This document shows, in pieces, positions 43,515 to 52,927 of a DNA stretch of 64,000 nucleotides (position 1 is its first letter; every line of letters starts with the position of its first letter). Made by a program: the position numbers and the translations under genes. The DNA comes from JAFEBO01 sp044221315 (GTDB taxonomy: Bacteria; Planctomycetota; Phycisphaerae; Phycisphaerales; UBA1924), in the NCBI GenBank assembly GCA_044221315.1, contig JBGAPK010000010.1, forward strand, positions 1 through 64,000, read 5' to 3'. Under the pieces are notes generated by a model, which was not told the DNA's origin, did no database searches, and worked only from the letters and a program-made list of their open reading frames with translations.

Positions 43515-46235
43515 CTATGGGCAGAGCAGGGCGTCGTACTGCACGACGAAGAGGCTGAAATCGGCGTCCTCGACAATGCCGTCGTAGTTAAGGTCGCACT
43601 TGGGGCTGGCGGGCGGGATGGTGAGGGCGTTGTAGGAGGGGAGGAAGATGACAAAGTCCTCGTCATCGACGACGCCGTCGCAGTTGAAGTCGGCGGAGCA
43701 ATTGAAGCGGAAGGTCAGAGCCTCCTCGTCAAATCCGGCGGCGTTGGTGGCGCGGACGGTGATGTTGTACGTTCCCGTGTGCGGGGTGGCCCAGGAGATG
43801 ACGCCGGTCGAACTGTTGATGATCATTCCCGCGGGCGCGCCGGCGGTAATGGACCAGAACGGCGAGGTTCCCTCGACGAGGGTCATGGGGTAGCTGAGCG
43901 GCGCGGCGGTGCAGGGGTCAACCGTGCCGACCGCGGTGACGAGCGGCTTGAGCCAGAGGCGGATGCTGTAATTGCCCGCGGTATCGTTGTTGTTGACGAC
44001 GACGAAACCGTCCTTGCCGGTGGCGGCCGCCGTATAGACGATGCTCTCGTCTGCGCCGGCGACCGCGCTTTCGGATTCGCCGTCGTTGACAAAGCGGCGA
44101 CCGTGGATGCGGTTGGCGGCGAAGCGGAACAGGTCGTAATTGGCGGCGGGGGTGGTGATATCGAGCGTGACGGCGTAGGTCTTGCCGCTGGTGACGCTGG
44201 CCTGGAAGTTGTCCACGAGATCGGTCGCGCCGAACGATCCGCTGGTGGCGCTGGTGTTGGTTGACGCGAGCGACGTCGAGAGCCAGCGGGTTTCGATCTC
44301 GTACGGCGGGAAGGCGCCGCCCTGGAGATAGACGCGTGCCTGGTGAACACCGGCGCCGAAGAGGTTTCCGTTGGAGGCGATGAAGTCCACCACGGTGGCC
44401 CCGAGCGTGGCGGTCTGGTAGGGGTTGTAGCCGCAGGAATTGGAGGCGGAGAGCGCGACGTCGTCGGCGGCGGCGCCGCTGTTCTTTCCGACGGCGATGG
44501 TGGCCCACTGATCGCCCATGAGTTCCCAAGTGAAGTAGCGTTCTGAAGTGAAGGCCTGCTGAAGGCCGCTAAGCAGGTGGGTGACGCTGGGCAGGCCGTA
44601 GGAAACGCCGCCGATCCAGGTATCCCAGGTGGTGGTTGAGTCGGCGAACTGGAGGAAGGTCCAGGCGCCTTGGGCGTCGCCGGCCGGATCGATGCCGACG
44701 CCGGAGTAGTCGCCCCAGCGTTCGACGGCGCTGGCCGACGGGTTGTAGTATGACTCGCCGGACTTGAGGATCGAGCTTCCCTGCACGGCTAAGTCGGCGG
44801 GTTGCCGGCCGGTGTGGCGGATCTCTGCGAAGCGGTCCGCGCCGCTGACGGCCATCACCATGTACGCCTCGCTGGAGTCGTTGGCGGCGATGGAGGGGAA
44901 GAAGTAGTAGAGCGCATCGGCGCCGAAGGTGCTCTGCCAGGTGACGGCGTTGGTCGAGGCGTTGATGCGGTAGAAGCGGACCGAGGCCTCGAGGCTGGCG
45001 GGTGTACCCCAGTCGGAGATGTTGCCGTGGGCCAGGTACATCGAGCCGGAGGAGTACCAGGGGTCCTGGGTGCGGCAATCGCCGGTGTCGATGAGGTCGC
45101 CCCCGCCGCTCTGCTTCGCGGAGGGTGGCACGTCGTAGGTGTTTACGTTGATCTGAGTGGGGCCGGTGAGGGTTGGTCCGCTGGCGAGGGGATGGGTGAT
45201 CGTGCGCTTGGTAACCCAGGTGGCGCCGCCGGAGACCGTATTCATGACGTACATGGTCGGCGAGGCGGTCGCGGTGTACATGCACATGGGCTTTACGGTG
45301 AAAGAGTTGGAGCCATCGGCATTGTCGAAGCCCCAGAAGTCCCACCAGTTGACGCCGTCCCCGTTGTAGAGCTGGTACTTGCGCAGGACGCGGATCTTGG
45401 CGTACTGATAAGAATCGCCCGAGGTGTACATGTTGCCACCAATGTAGATGCCCCCGCCGGTAGTGAGACTGTTGGTGGCGTCGCCGCTGTCGTAAGCAAA
45501 GCCGGGGAAATCGCACCAGAGTGCGGTGTCGGTGGCGCCGTCGATGTCGGATCGGAGGAAGTATGTCCACCACTCTCCGAGAGGGTCGGAGGTCTTGGAG
45601 ATTGAGATGGCCCAGTAGACCTGGGCGAGGCGACGGCCGTTGAGGGCCATGACGAGCCAGCGGTTCTCGTGCGGGTCGTAGATGATCTTGGGATCAAAGA
45701 GATCGTCGGCGGCGGGGTTGCCGGGCCAGAAGTCGGCGAACTGGACGGGGCCGCTGGCGATCGAGCCGTTTTTGAAATAGAACGCGACCTGCTTGTTGGT
45801 CACGACGCCAACATGGGTGCAGCCAACGGCAAGATGCGTGTCGGAAGGCCGGCTGGAGACCTGGTTGGGTCCATCGAAACTCTCGTAGGTGGTCGCGGCG
45901 CGATCACCGAAAACGGCGCCGAGATCGGGATCGGTGTTGTCGTTGGGAAAGAGGGACTCGGGGAGAAGGCCTCGGGCGATAGCCTGCAGCGCGTTCTCTT
46001 CGGCGGCCTTCCATGCCGCCTTCTTCTGAGCGATGAGTGCGGGGTCCTGATAAAGCATCGGCGAGGCTTCAAACGCCGGGATGGCTTCGCCGCGGGCTTT
46101 GGTCCGGGCGAGAGCATCTTCCCAGCGGACGGTCGCGGCCGGACCGGCAGCGCCGGCGGCGCCCTGCTGGGCGTCCGCCGCGACGGGCAGAAGGCATGTG
46201 GCGAGCATCGCGACGCCGAGAATGGTGCTTTTCAT
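43515..46235 (-). CDS. Large secreted protein with Ig-like and atypical dockerin-like tail
   Basis: 906 aa. ATG 46235 with GGGAG 6 bp upstream; signal peptide about 1-22. Most of the body (about 90-620) is a repeated beta structure with Trp/Tyr-rich strands (YESFDGPNQVSSRPSDTHLAVGCTHVGVVTNKQVAFY; SGDATNSLTTGGGIYIGGNMY). Residues about 788-845 look like a He-PIG / cadherin-like domain (SFWSITAGAPAGMIINSSTGVISWATPHTGTYNITVRATNAAG). The tail is divergent: DFNCDGVVDDEDF, then a shortened linker lacking one cysteine pair, then DLNYDGIVEDADF ending LLCP. The function of the body is unknown. Confidence 0.83.
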   Translation of the reverse strand: MKSTILGVAMLATCLLPVAADAQQGAAGAAGPAATVRWEDALARTKARGEAIPAFEASPMLYQDPALIAQKKAAWKAAEENALQAIARGLLPESLFPNDNTDPDLGAVFGDRAATTYESFDGPNQVSSRPSDTHLAVGCTHVGVVTNKQVAFYFKNGSIASGPVQFADFWPGNPAADDLFDPKIIYDPHENRWLVMALNGRRLAQVYWAISISKTSDPLGEWWTYFLRSDIDGATDTALWCDFPGFAYDSGDATNSLTTGGGIYIGGNMYTSGDSYQYAKIRVLRKYQLYNGDGVNWWDFWGFDNADGSNSFTVKPMCMYTATASPTMYVMNTVSGGATWVTKRTITHPLASGPTLTGPTQINVNTYDVPPSAKQSGGGDLIDTGDCRTQDPWYSSGSMYLAHGNISDWGTPASLEASVRFYRINASTNAVTWQSTFGADALYYFFPSIAANDSSEAYMVMAVSGADRFAEIRHTGRQPADLAVQGSSILKSGESYYNPSASAVERWGDYSGVGIDPAGDAQGAWTFLQFADSTTTWDTWIGGVSYGLPSVTHLLSGLQQAFTSERYFTWELMGDQWATIAVGKNSGAAADDVALSASNSCGYNPYQTATLGATVVDFIASNGNLFGAGVHQARVYLQGGAFPPYEIETRWLSTSLASTNTSATSGSFGATDLVDNFQASVTSGKTYAVTLDITTPAANYDLFRFAANRIHGRRFVNDGESESAVAGADESIVYTAAATGKDGFVVVNNNDTAGNYSIRLWLKPLVTAVGTVDPCTAAPLSYPMTLVEGTSPFWSITAGAPAGMIINSSTGVISWATPHTGTYNITVRATNAAGFDEEALTFRFNCSADFNCDGVVDDEDFVIFLPSYNALTIPPASPKCDLNYDGIVEDADFSLFVVQYDALLCP

Positions 46236-46409
46236 GATGGACTCCCGCAGGGCTACCCGGAACGGGATCCAGACTACATACCCCCAAACAGGTAATGCAA
46301 GCAAAAAATTGAATCAGTGGGAGCTTTGCCGTCGAGGGTGAACTGCCGCCCTGGTGGGCCGCCCCCGGGGCGCCCGCACAACCGGACAGTCTCGTTTGCA
46401 GACCCGTGG

Positions 46410-48143
46410 TTACGGGCAGAGCAGCGCGTTGTAGGCATCGACGAAGAGCACGAAATCGGTGTCGTCCACCAGGGTGTTGCCATTGAGGTCGGCCGGGCAG
46501 CCCGGTGGCATCAGCGGATCGGAGCAGACAAGGGTGTCGTAGGCATTGGCGAAGATGACGAAGTCGGCGTCGTCCACGAGGCCGTCGCCGTTGAGGTCGG
46601 CGGGGCAGGGGAGCATGGTCACGGTCATGATGTCGGCCAGGAAGATCGGGCCGTAGTCCTGGCAGGTGAGCGGGCGATGGTCGTAGTGGACAACAACGCT
46701 GTTGAATCCTCCGGGGACGGTGATGGGGAGCGTGCCGGTCGGGTAGGTGCCGGGGACGGGAGCCGTGGCGGTTGCGGTGCCGACCTCGGCGCCGTTCAGG
46801 AACGCGGTGACGCGCATGGTTGCGGAGGTGTCGCAGCCGATTTCCTGCGGCGAATAGAGGATGGAGAAATCGACGAGCGTGCGCGAGAAGTCCACGAAGA
46901 GATCGGCGGGGAAGACGCTGTTGGGGAAGATGTAGATGCCCGACATGCCAGCCGGCGCGAGGCCGACGGAGCCGTAGGGCTGCATGGAGAAGCCGCCGGA
47001 AAGCGTGGCGGAGATTCCGGACTGCGTGTAGGTGAGCGGGAGTGAGACGCTGACCGGGCCGTTGTCGAAGTCGAACGTCGTCGAGTTTGGCGCGGAATCG
47101 AAGAAGGCGTAGAGCAGGATGTCGGTCGTGGCCGGGAACAAGTAGGGATTGTCCGTGCTGCCGTCGGACCACTGCGAGAAGACAAAGCCGTGATTCGGCG
47201 TCGCGGCGAGCGTGACCGTGGCGCTTTCGTTGTAAATGCCCGCGCCGGTGACGGTCCCGGCATACTCCGGGTAGGTACTGGTCGAGATCGTGTGGGACGC
47301 GATGAAATTCGCGACGAGGGTGCGGTTGGTTGTCGCGGCGAAGGTGTAGTGCGGGTTGGCGCTGACCTGATTGGAGTTTTCAGTCCAGTTGATGAAGCCG
47401 AAGCCGGGGTTGGCGGTTGCGGTCAGAGAGGCGATCGAATTGATCGGGTAGGAGCCGGCGCCGGTGACTGTGCCGCCGATGAGCGGCGAGGCGGAGGCGT
47501 CGATCGTGACCGTCGGCGCATCTGAGGCGTAGAGCGAGAAGGAGAGGTCGTCGGTGATGGTCTGGAACATGGGACCTTCGCCGGACACCTTGCGGAAGTG
47601 GCTGCCGTTGCCGCCGGTGCCGACGGCCCAACTCCAGTCGGGGGGCCAGTAGTAGACGGGGGTGAGGCCCTGCCACGCCTCGATCTGAACCCAGTATTTC
47701 ACTCCCGCGACGGCCTGGAAAGGAACGGGGAAAGTCGCGGCGTAGTCGAACATCTCGTAGCCGCCGAAAATGCCGGCGGAGGTTTCGCCGGCGTTGCTGC
47801 CGACGTTGAACTTGTAGAGCGGCGGATTGATGACGTCGGGCTGCGAGGGAACGACGCTGGTGGCGTGGATAGCGATGGTGAAGCTGGAGACGGGCGCCTT
47901 GCCGGCGCCGGAGAGATAGTTCGTGTACGCGCCGCGCCAGTGAACGGCGGTGATGGCGGTGGCGTTCGGGAGCGTGAAGCTCTCGTAGCAGTAGATATCA
48001 CCGTCGATGCCGTCGGGGGCGTAGAAGGCGGACTTGTGCTGGCCGCCGGAGGCGCGGGGAGGTTGGGAGAAGACCTCGGCGCCGACGGCGAATTGTGAGA
48101 GGCAGAAGAGGAGCGCGAACAGGATGGCACGGATGAAAGACAT
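46410..48143 (-). CDS. Secreted InlB-B-repeat protein with dockerin-like tail
   Basis: 577 aa. ATG 48143 with GGGAGG 5 bp upstream; signal peptide about 1-22 (IRAILFALLFCLSQFAVG). Residues about 23-190 form a beta domain (SYEMFDYAATFPVPFQAVAGVKYWVQIEAW pattern). Residues about 214-364 hold two divergent InlB B-repeat-like units (NPGFGFINWTENSNQ; NHGFVFSQWSDGSTDNPY), short beta units common in surface adhesins. Another beta domain follows (about 365-500). The tail has DLNGDGLVDDADF and DLNGNTLVDDTDF with cysteines and LLCP. Probably displayed at the cell surface. Confidence 0.85.
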   Translation of the reverse strand: MSFIRAILFALLFCLSQFAVGAEVFSQPPRASGGQHKSAFYAPDGIDGDIYCYESFTLPNATAITAVHWRGAYTNYLSGAGKAPVSSFTIAIHATSVVPSQPDVINPPLYKFNVGSNAGETSAGIFGGYEMFDYAATFPVPFQAVAGVKYWVQIEAWQGLTPVYYWPPDWSWAVGTGGNGSHFRKVSGEGPMFQTITDDLSFSLYASDAPTVTIDASASPLIGGTVTGAGSYPINSIASLTATANPGFGFINWTENSNQVSANPHYTFAATTNRTLVANFIASHTISTSTYPEYAGTVTGAGIYNESATVTLAATPNHGFVFSQWSDGSTDNPYLFPATTDILLYAFFDSAPNSTTFDFDNGPVSVSLPLTYTQSGISATLSGGFSMQPYGSVGLAPAGMSGIYIFPNSVFPADLFVDFSRTLVDFSILYSPQEIGCDTSATMRVTAFLNGAEVGTATATAPVPGTYPTGTLPITVPGGFNSVVVHYDHRPLTCQDYGPIFLADIMTVTMLPCPADLNGDGLVDDADFVIFANAYDTLVCSDPLMPPGCPADLNGNTLVDDTDFVLFVDAYNALLCP

Positions 48144-48391
48144 GGCAGCCCTCCCGCGCCGGCGGGGCGGCGCGAATACGCGGCGCGGGGCACCCCCGCG
48201 TCATGAAAGAGTGGTGCGATTGGGGGATGCGTGTCTAGTGGGGAAGTTCCCGCAATCGGCGCGAGGGACTGCGCGGGAAAGCCTTGCGGTGTGGGGGAAA
48301 GTGCGGGGTGGTGCCCGTCATCCGTGCTGCACAGACGCGTCGGTGTGATCCTGGTGATGTCAGTGCTGGGATGGTGTCGTTCCGGGAAGCC

Positions 48392-51300
48392 TTAGGGACA
48401 AAGGAGGGCGTCGTAGGCGGCGGCGAAGAGGACGAAGTCGGCATCATCGACGTAGGTGTCGGTGTTGAGGTCTGCGGGGCAGCCGGGGGGCATCGCGGGG
48501 TCGTCGCAGACCAGGATGTTGTATGCGGAGGCGAAGATGACGAAGTCGGCGTCGTCGACCTGATTGTCGCCGTTGAGGTCGCCGGGGCAGGGTGTACCGA
48601 CGGTGACTCGCACGAGCTGCGTTGCCGGGGAACCGCAGCAACCAAGGAGCGAACACTGGTAGTAGCCGGAATCAGTCTCGCTCGTGTCGTCGATGATCAG
48701 CGTGGTTGAATACGCGCCACGGACGAAGCCGCCGGCCGGCGACGATCCACCGGATCCGTCGATAATGGGCACTCCGTTGCGGGTCCAGAGGATCGCGGCA
48801 GGAGTGCCGCTGGCCTTGGTAACCAACTTGAGTCGTTGGCCGGGAACCAGCGGAGGCGGGGTGGATGGCTGTTGGGTAATCAAAAACCCGGGGCTCGTTT
48901 CGGCAAACTCCCAGGTCTCGCCTGAATACGTGGTGAAGTTGTTATCGAGAAATCCCCCCGCGTAGACTGTCACGTGTCGAACGGGATCGAATACTGCGCC
49001 GTGACGGAATCGCGGGGATGGACCGCCGGCGACACTTTCTAGTCGCCAAATAGAGCCGTTCCAGGTCCACATATCGTTGTAGAGAGTGGCAGCAGCGGAT
49101 TCGGTTCCTCCGAACAGCACGCACAGATGGCGATCTGGGTCAAACACAAGCGATGCCCCTGCGCGAGGAGATGGCCCGGTCGTCGCTACCAGCGTCCAGG
49201 CCAATCCATCAAACTCCCAAGTTTCGCCAGAGCTGCCAGAAACTGTCGTGAATCCGCCAAAGAGAACAACTCGGTCTCGAACCGCGTCATAGGCCATAGC
49301 AGGAGAGGTTCGCCCGGACGGACCACCCGAGCTAGCTTGGGTCCAGTTGGCTCCGTCCCATGCCCACGTGTCGCCGAAACGAGTAGTTCCATCGCGACCA
49401 CCGAAGAGAATCGTTCGAGATCGCGTGGAATCGAAAACGGCTGCACTCAACTGACGAGGCAATGGAGACGACTCGGGTGTCAACTGCGTCCAAGTGCCCC
49501 CCTGACGCTCCCACGTATCTCCCATGTATGCGTACGGCGCGGGAGACCCGGTTGTAGCGTAACCGCCGAAGAGAACTGCGCGATTGCGCGCGGTGTCGAA
49601 TGAAAAAGTGTGCCGAGTTCGGAAGTAGGGATTTGGCGAAGGGAACGAGGATTGCCATGAGCTTCCGTTCCACGACAGGCTGCTCCGCCACACACCGCCG
49701 ACTGTCTGTCCTCCGAAGTGGGACACCGTAGCCAGCGAAAAATCAAAGACAAGGGGAGACTCGGATCGAGGACACGATGAAGAACTCGCATCGACCGAAT
49801 TCCTGAGACTCCACGCAAGATCCCAGTTCTTGATTCTGACCGAATTCGAGTCGGCTTGGGCGGGCGAACGCTGCGCCCTCAGAGCAAAGGTGCCTGTCTC
49901 GGATTCGGACGTGACAACAGTCAATGTGGCCGTGGATGTTCCCGAGTACTTTTCCGAATCCGTAAGCGTTGCACCATCGTGGGTCCATTGCAGCGTCACC
50001 GGGACGCCTGGTTGCAAGATCGCCCGCGTGACGGCGTTCCCGGGCTCGGCGCCGAGCCCGCAGCCATAACCGTCGGTCGGCTGCCGGTACCACAGCGGGC
50101 GAGCGGACGAGAATACGACTGTGCCTGCTTCGCCGGGGTACGGAGATGTCGCGCCACCCCAAGCCTGAACGTGATCGGCAGCAATGAGGAAATCAAACAC
50201 CTCGGGTACCGAAATCGCAATACGTCCGCCACCGCCATCGCCGGAGAACGTATAGGCGCACCCGAGACCGCCGCAAGCGCCGCTCGAGCCGCCCGCCCCG
50301 CCGTTTGCGGTGATCACACCGGTGCCTTCGATGCGGCCGGCATCGATCACCAGGCTGCCGCCCGCGCCGCCGCCCGAACAGGTGAAGCCGTTGTAGTACC
50401 CCGTGGAGGTGCCAGCGGCGCCATCGGCACTGACTTTGCCTTCGACGTGAAGAGTGCCGCCGATGGTGAGATAGGCCACGCCTCCGCCGGCGCCGCCGGG
50501 AAGGCCTTGGCTGGTGTTGCTTCCGCCGCCGCTTCCGGGTGTCGATGGGTTCGTCACTGATCCGTACGTCATCGTGCTGCCGAGCGCACCGTTTTGGTAT
50601 GTATTGCCGCCCACGCCGGCGTGTGCGCCGCCCCCGCCTTCGCCGCCACCCGTTGTCCCTGCGCCCGGGCCTTGACCGGACGGGTATCCCTGTCCGGTGA
50701 CGCTCACGGCGCTGCCTGCGTCCACGGTGCAGTTGCCGAGTATAGAAAGATCGAGAATGCCGATTGCGGCGGCGACAAGCCGAGCGTTGCCGCTGACAGT
50801 GAGGTTGGCGTCGAACGTCGTGCCGCCGAACCATGCCGTGCCGGCCGCGGTCGCAGGGGCGTTCTTGTTCGAGGCGGTGATCATCGGACGGGCCGTTTGG
50901 GGCGTTTGCAGCGCTACGGTGCCGGCTCCGCCGTACTGAAAGCCCGAGCCTCCCGCGGCGGAGAACTCTCCGGCGAATTGCCACGAGTCGCACACGACTT
51001 TAACGCGGCCTCCTCCACCTCCCCCGGACCACCATTCCTGGCAGTCGACCCCGCCGCAGGCGAGGTAGTGACCGGCGTCGCCTCCCTTTGCGGAAATGCG
51101 GCCCGTGCCGACGATTTCGTGCGCATCGATCTGGAGGCTGCCTCCGGCGCCGGCGCCCGAGCTGTTGCCGCAGGCGTAAATGAAGCAGGGGTCTGATTCG
51201 CCCGGCGCACCGTCGGCGGCGAGCGCACCATCGACCCGAAGTTGGCCGAGGACCGTGATCTTTGCAAAGCCGCCTCCGGCGCCGCCGACTCTTGGAATGT

Positions 51301-51889
51301 TGTCGTTGGTCAAGGAGCTGCCGCCGCCGCTGCCGAACTCAGTCGGATTCAGGACGTCTCCCGTGAGTTGATAGGGGCTTCCGCCCACGCCCCCGTGCTG
51401 CGCTGTGCCGCCCCAGCCGGCGTGGCCGCCGCCGGTGCCATCCTTCGAATTCGACATCTGACCGGCGCCGGGTCCCTGATCGGCGGGGTATCCCATGCCG
51501 GTGACATCGATACGGCCTTCGGGAAGGCCGCCGGGAACGGCGGCCTTGAGCCAGACATCGGTCAGCACGGTGAGATCCAGACCGTTGGGATCGTTGGGGG
51601 CGTGGCGCACGATTCCCGGATAGCAGCCGCCTCCAACCTCGCACCAGCCCTGGACGGTGAGGGAGTGGAAGGTGTGGGTGCCGCTGATGGTGAGCACGCC
51701 GGCGACAACGACATCGGCGTAGTCGAGCGCCACGCCCTGGATGGTCGTGTCGTTGGGGCCGATGGTGGCGGAGTGGACGACGACGGGCTCGGCGTATACG
51801 GCGTTTGGAATTGCCGCGGCGGCGAGCAGGAGAGCTCGCAGGGATCGAATGCACAGAGGCGACCTGCCCGACGATTTCGAGTTCTTCAT
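48392..51889 (-). CDS. Very large secreted kelch-repeat protein with dockerin-like tail
   Basis: 1165 aa. ATG 51889 is used, with an ATG four codons earlier possible; signal peptide about 10-35 (RALLLAAAAIPNAVYA). Residues about 130-560 are Gly-rich (GGGG... and GGxGG blocks), separating beta-helix-like stretches. Residues about 715-995 have four to five kelch motifs (DTWERQGGTWTQ, RTILFGGRDG, DTWAWDGANWTQ, RVVLFGGF), building a propeller. An Ig-like domain with disulfide cysteines (about 1000-1090: DSGYYQCSLLGC) follows. The tail has DLNGDNQVDDADF and DLNTDTYVDDADF, ending LLCP. Divergent from the second ECF factor. Confidence 0.87.
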   Translation of the reverse strand: MKNSKSSGRSPLCIRSLRALLLAAAAIPNAVYAEPVVVHSATIGPNDTTIQGVALDYADVVVAGVLTISGTHTFHSLTVQGWCEVGGGCYPGIVRHAPNDPNGLDLTVLTDVWLKAAVPGGLPEGRIDVTGMGYPADQGPGAGQMSNSKDGTGGGHAGWGGTAQHGGVGGSPYQLTGDVLNPTEFGSGGGSSLTNDNIPRVGGAGGGFAKITVLGQLRVDGALAADGAPGESDPCFIYACGNSSGAGAGGSLQIDAHEIVGTGRISAKGGDAGHYLACGGVDCQEWWSGGGGGGRVKVVCDSWQFAGEFSAAGGSGFQYGGAGTVALQTPQTARPMITASNKNAPATAAGTAWFGGTTFDANLTVSGNARLVAAAIGILDLSILGNCTVDAGSAVSVTGQGYPSGQGPGAGTTGGGEGGGGAHAGVGGNTYQNGALGSTMTYGSVTNPSTPGSGGGSNTSQGLPGGAGGGVAYLTIGGTLHVEGKVSADGAAGTSTGYYNGFTCSGGGAGGSLVIDAGRIEGTGVITANGGAGGSSGACGGLGCAYTFSGDGGGGRIAISVPEVFDFLIAADHVQAWGGATSPYPGEAGTVVFSSARPLWYRQPTDGYGCGLGAEPGNAVTRAILQPGVPVTLQWTHDGATLTDSEKYSGTSTATLTVVTSESETGTFALRAQRSPAQADSNSVRIKNWDLAWSLRNSVDASSSSCPRSESPLVFDFSLATVSHFGGQTVGGVWRSSLSWNGSSWQSSFPSPNPYFRTRHTFSFDTARNRAVLFGGYATTGSPAPYAYMGDTWERQGGTWTQLTPESSPLPRQLSAAVFDSTRSRTILFGGRDGTTRFGDTWAWDGANWTQASSGGPSGRTSPAMAYDAVRDRVVLFGGFTTVSGSSGETWEFDGLAWTLVATTGPSPRAGASLVFDPDRHLCVLFGGTESAAATLYNDMWTWNGSIWRLESVAGGPSPRFRHGAVFDPVRHVTVYAGGFLDNNFTTYSGETWEFAETSPGFLITQQPSTPPPLVPGQRLKLVTKASGTPAAILWTRNGVPIIDGSGGSSPAGGFVRGAYSTTLIIDDTSETDSGYYQCSLLGCCGSPATQLVRVTVGTPCPGDLNGDNQVDDADFVIFASAYNILVCDDPAMPPGCPADLNTDTYVDDADFVLFAAAYDALLCP

Positions 51890-52220
51890 CGTGTGCCCCA
51901 TTGCTTAGCCCGAAGAGCGACCAACCGGATGCGATTAACACGTCTTTCAACACACGCGCCGAGCAAGCGACGGATGGCGCTCGGCGGCCTTTCGACCCCG
52001 AACGGCCACTCCGCCGCTCCCCACCCCCGCCAACTCGAATGCGCACTCCAGTCCCAAAACCACCAAGAAAAATTGCAGCGCACACGAGTTTTCGGCGGCT
52101 GTGCGGGAAAACCCCGGCGGGGCGAGCGGGCGTTCGCGGTATATTCAGGGGGTGGGCGAGGCGATCCGGGCGACAACACGGGGTGCGACGGCTGCTGAGA
52201 TCGGCGGCAAGGGAATTAAT
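51890..52220. other. Divergent promoter gap before second ECF/STPK pair
   Basis: About 330 bp separate the kelch protein gene from the second ECF sigma factor. No gene is seen; in-frame extension of the sigma factor upstream to 52101 is possible but poor. A TATATT hexamer at 52140-52145 could be a -10 box. Nothing else is recognised. Confidence 0.4.
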
Positions 52221-52832
52221 GTGGGCGCGGAAGACGGGACGGGCGAATGTGCCGGTTCTCGCGGAGCGACGCAGGCGGCTGATGCGGCTTCGGGATTCCT
52301 GCGAGCGCTTCCTGTGGATGAGGTTTACGCGGAACTGCGCTCCTACGCCCAGAAGCTCCTTAATAAGGAACGGGTGGATCACACGCTGCAGGCCACTGCG
52401 CTCGTGCACGAGGCGTGGTCGCGGCTGGCCCATGACGGGTCGGGGCGATGGCGGGCGCCGGGGGAGTTCTTTGCGATCGCGACGCGGGTGATGGAGCAGG
52501 TGCTGGTGGATCACGCCCGCAAGCACCAGAGCGTCAAGAGGGGATCGGGGCGCAAGAGGCAGGGGGTGGATCTTGGGAATCATGCCGCGGCGGCCGGGAC
52601 CGGGGAAGGCGGCGTTGATTACGTGGCGATGCACGCAGCGCTTGTGGAACTCGAAAAGGCCGACGCGCGGGCGGCGGAACTGGTGCGGCTGCGGTTTTTC
52701 GCGGGGTTGACATCGAAGCAAGCGGCGGATGTGCTGGGGATTTCGCTGCCGGCGGCCGAGGGAGAATGGCGTGCGACGCGAGCGTGGTTATCCGCGCGGT
52801 TGCGGCGACCGGCGGCGGCTCGAACTTCCTGA
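52221..52832 (+). CDS. ECF-type RNA polymerase sigma factor (second)
   Basis: 203 aa from GTG 52221, which has AAGGGA upstream; the exact start is uncertain. Region 2 lies at about 35-95 (VDEVYAELRSYAQKLLNKERVDHTLQATALVHEAWSRL) and closely parallels the first ECF factor (DHTMQPTALVHEAYVRL). Region 4 lies at about 140-195 (VRLRFFAGLTSKQAADVLGISLPAAEGEWRATRAWL). Same family as the first, so a second ECF/STPK unit. The kinase gene starts about 95 bp downstream. Confidence 0.88.
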   Translation: MGAEDGTGECAGSRGATQAADAASGFLRALPVDEVYAELRSYAQKLLNKERVDHTLQATALVHEAWSRLAHDGSGRWRAPGEFFAIATRVMEQVLVDHARKHQSVKRGSGRKRQGVDLGNHAAAAGTGEGGVDYVAMHAALVELEKADARAAELVRLRFFAGLTSKQAADVLGISLPAAEGEWRATRAWLSARLRRPAAARTS

Positions 52833-52927
52833 ATTGGGACACGGAAAACCGGTGGGAACGCCCGTGGAATGCGCATTTCTTGATGAGCGTGAACCGGCTG
52901 GGGACGGACACGCGGGACGGTTGGTTC

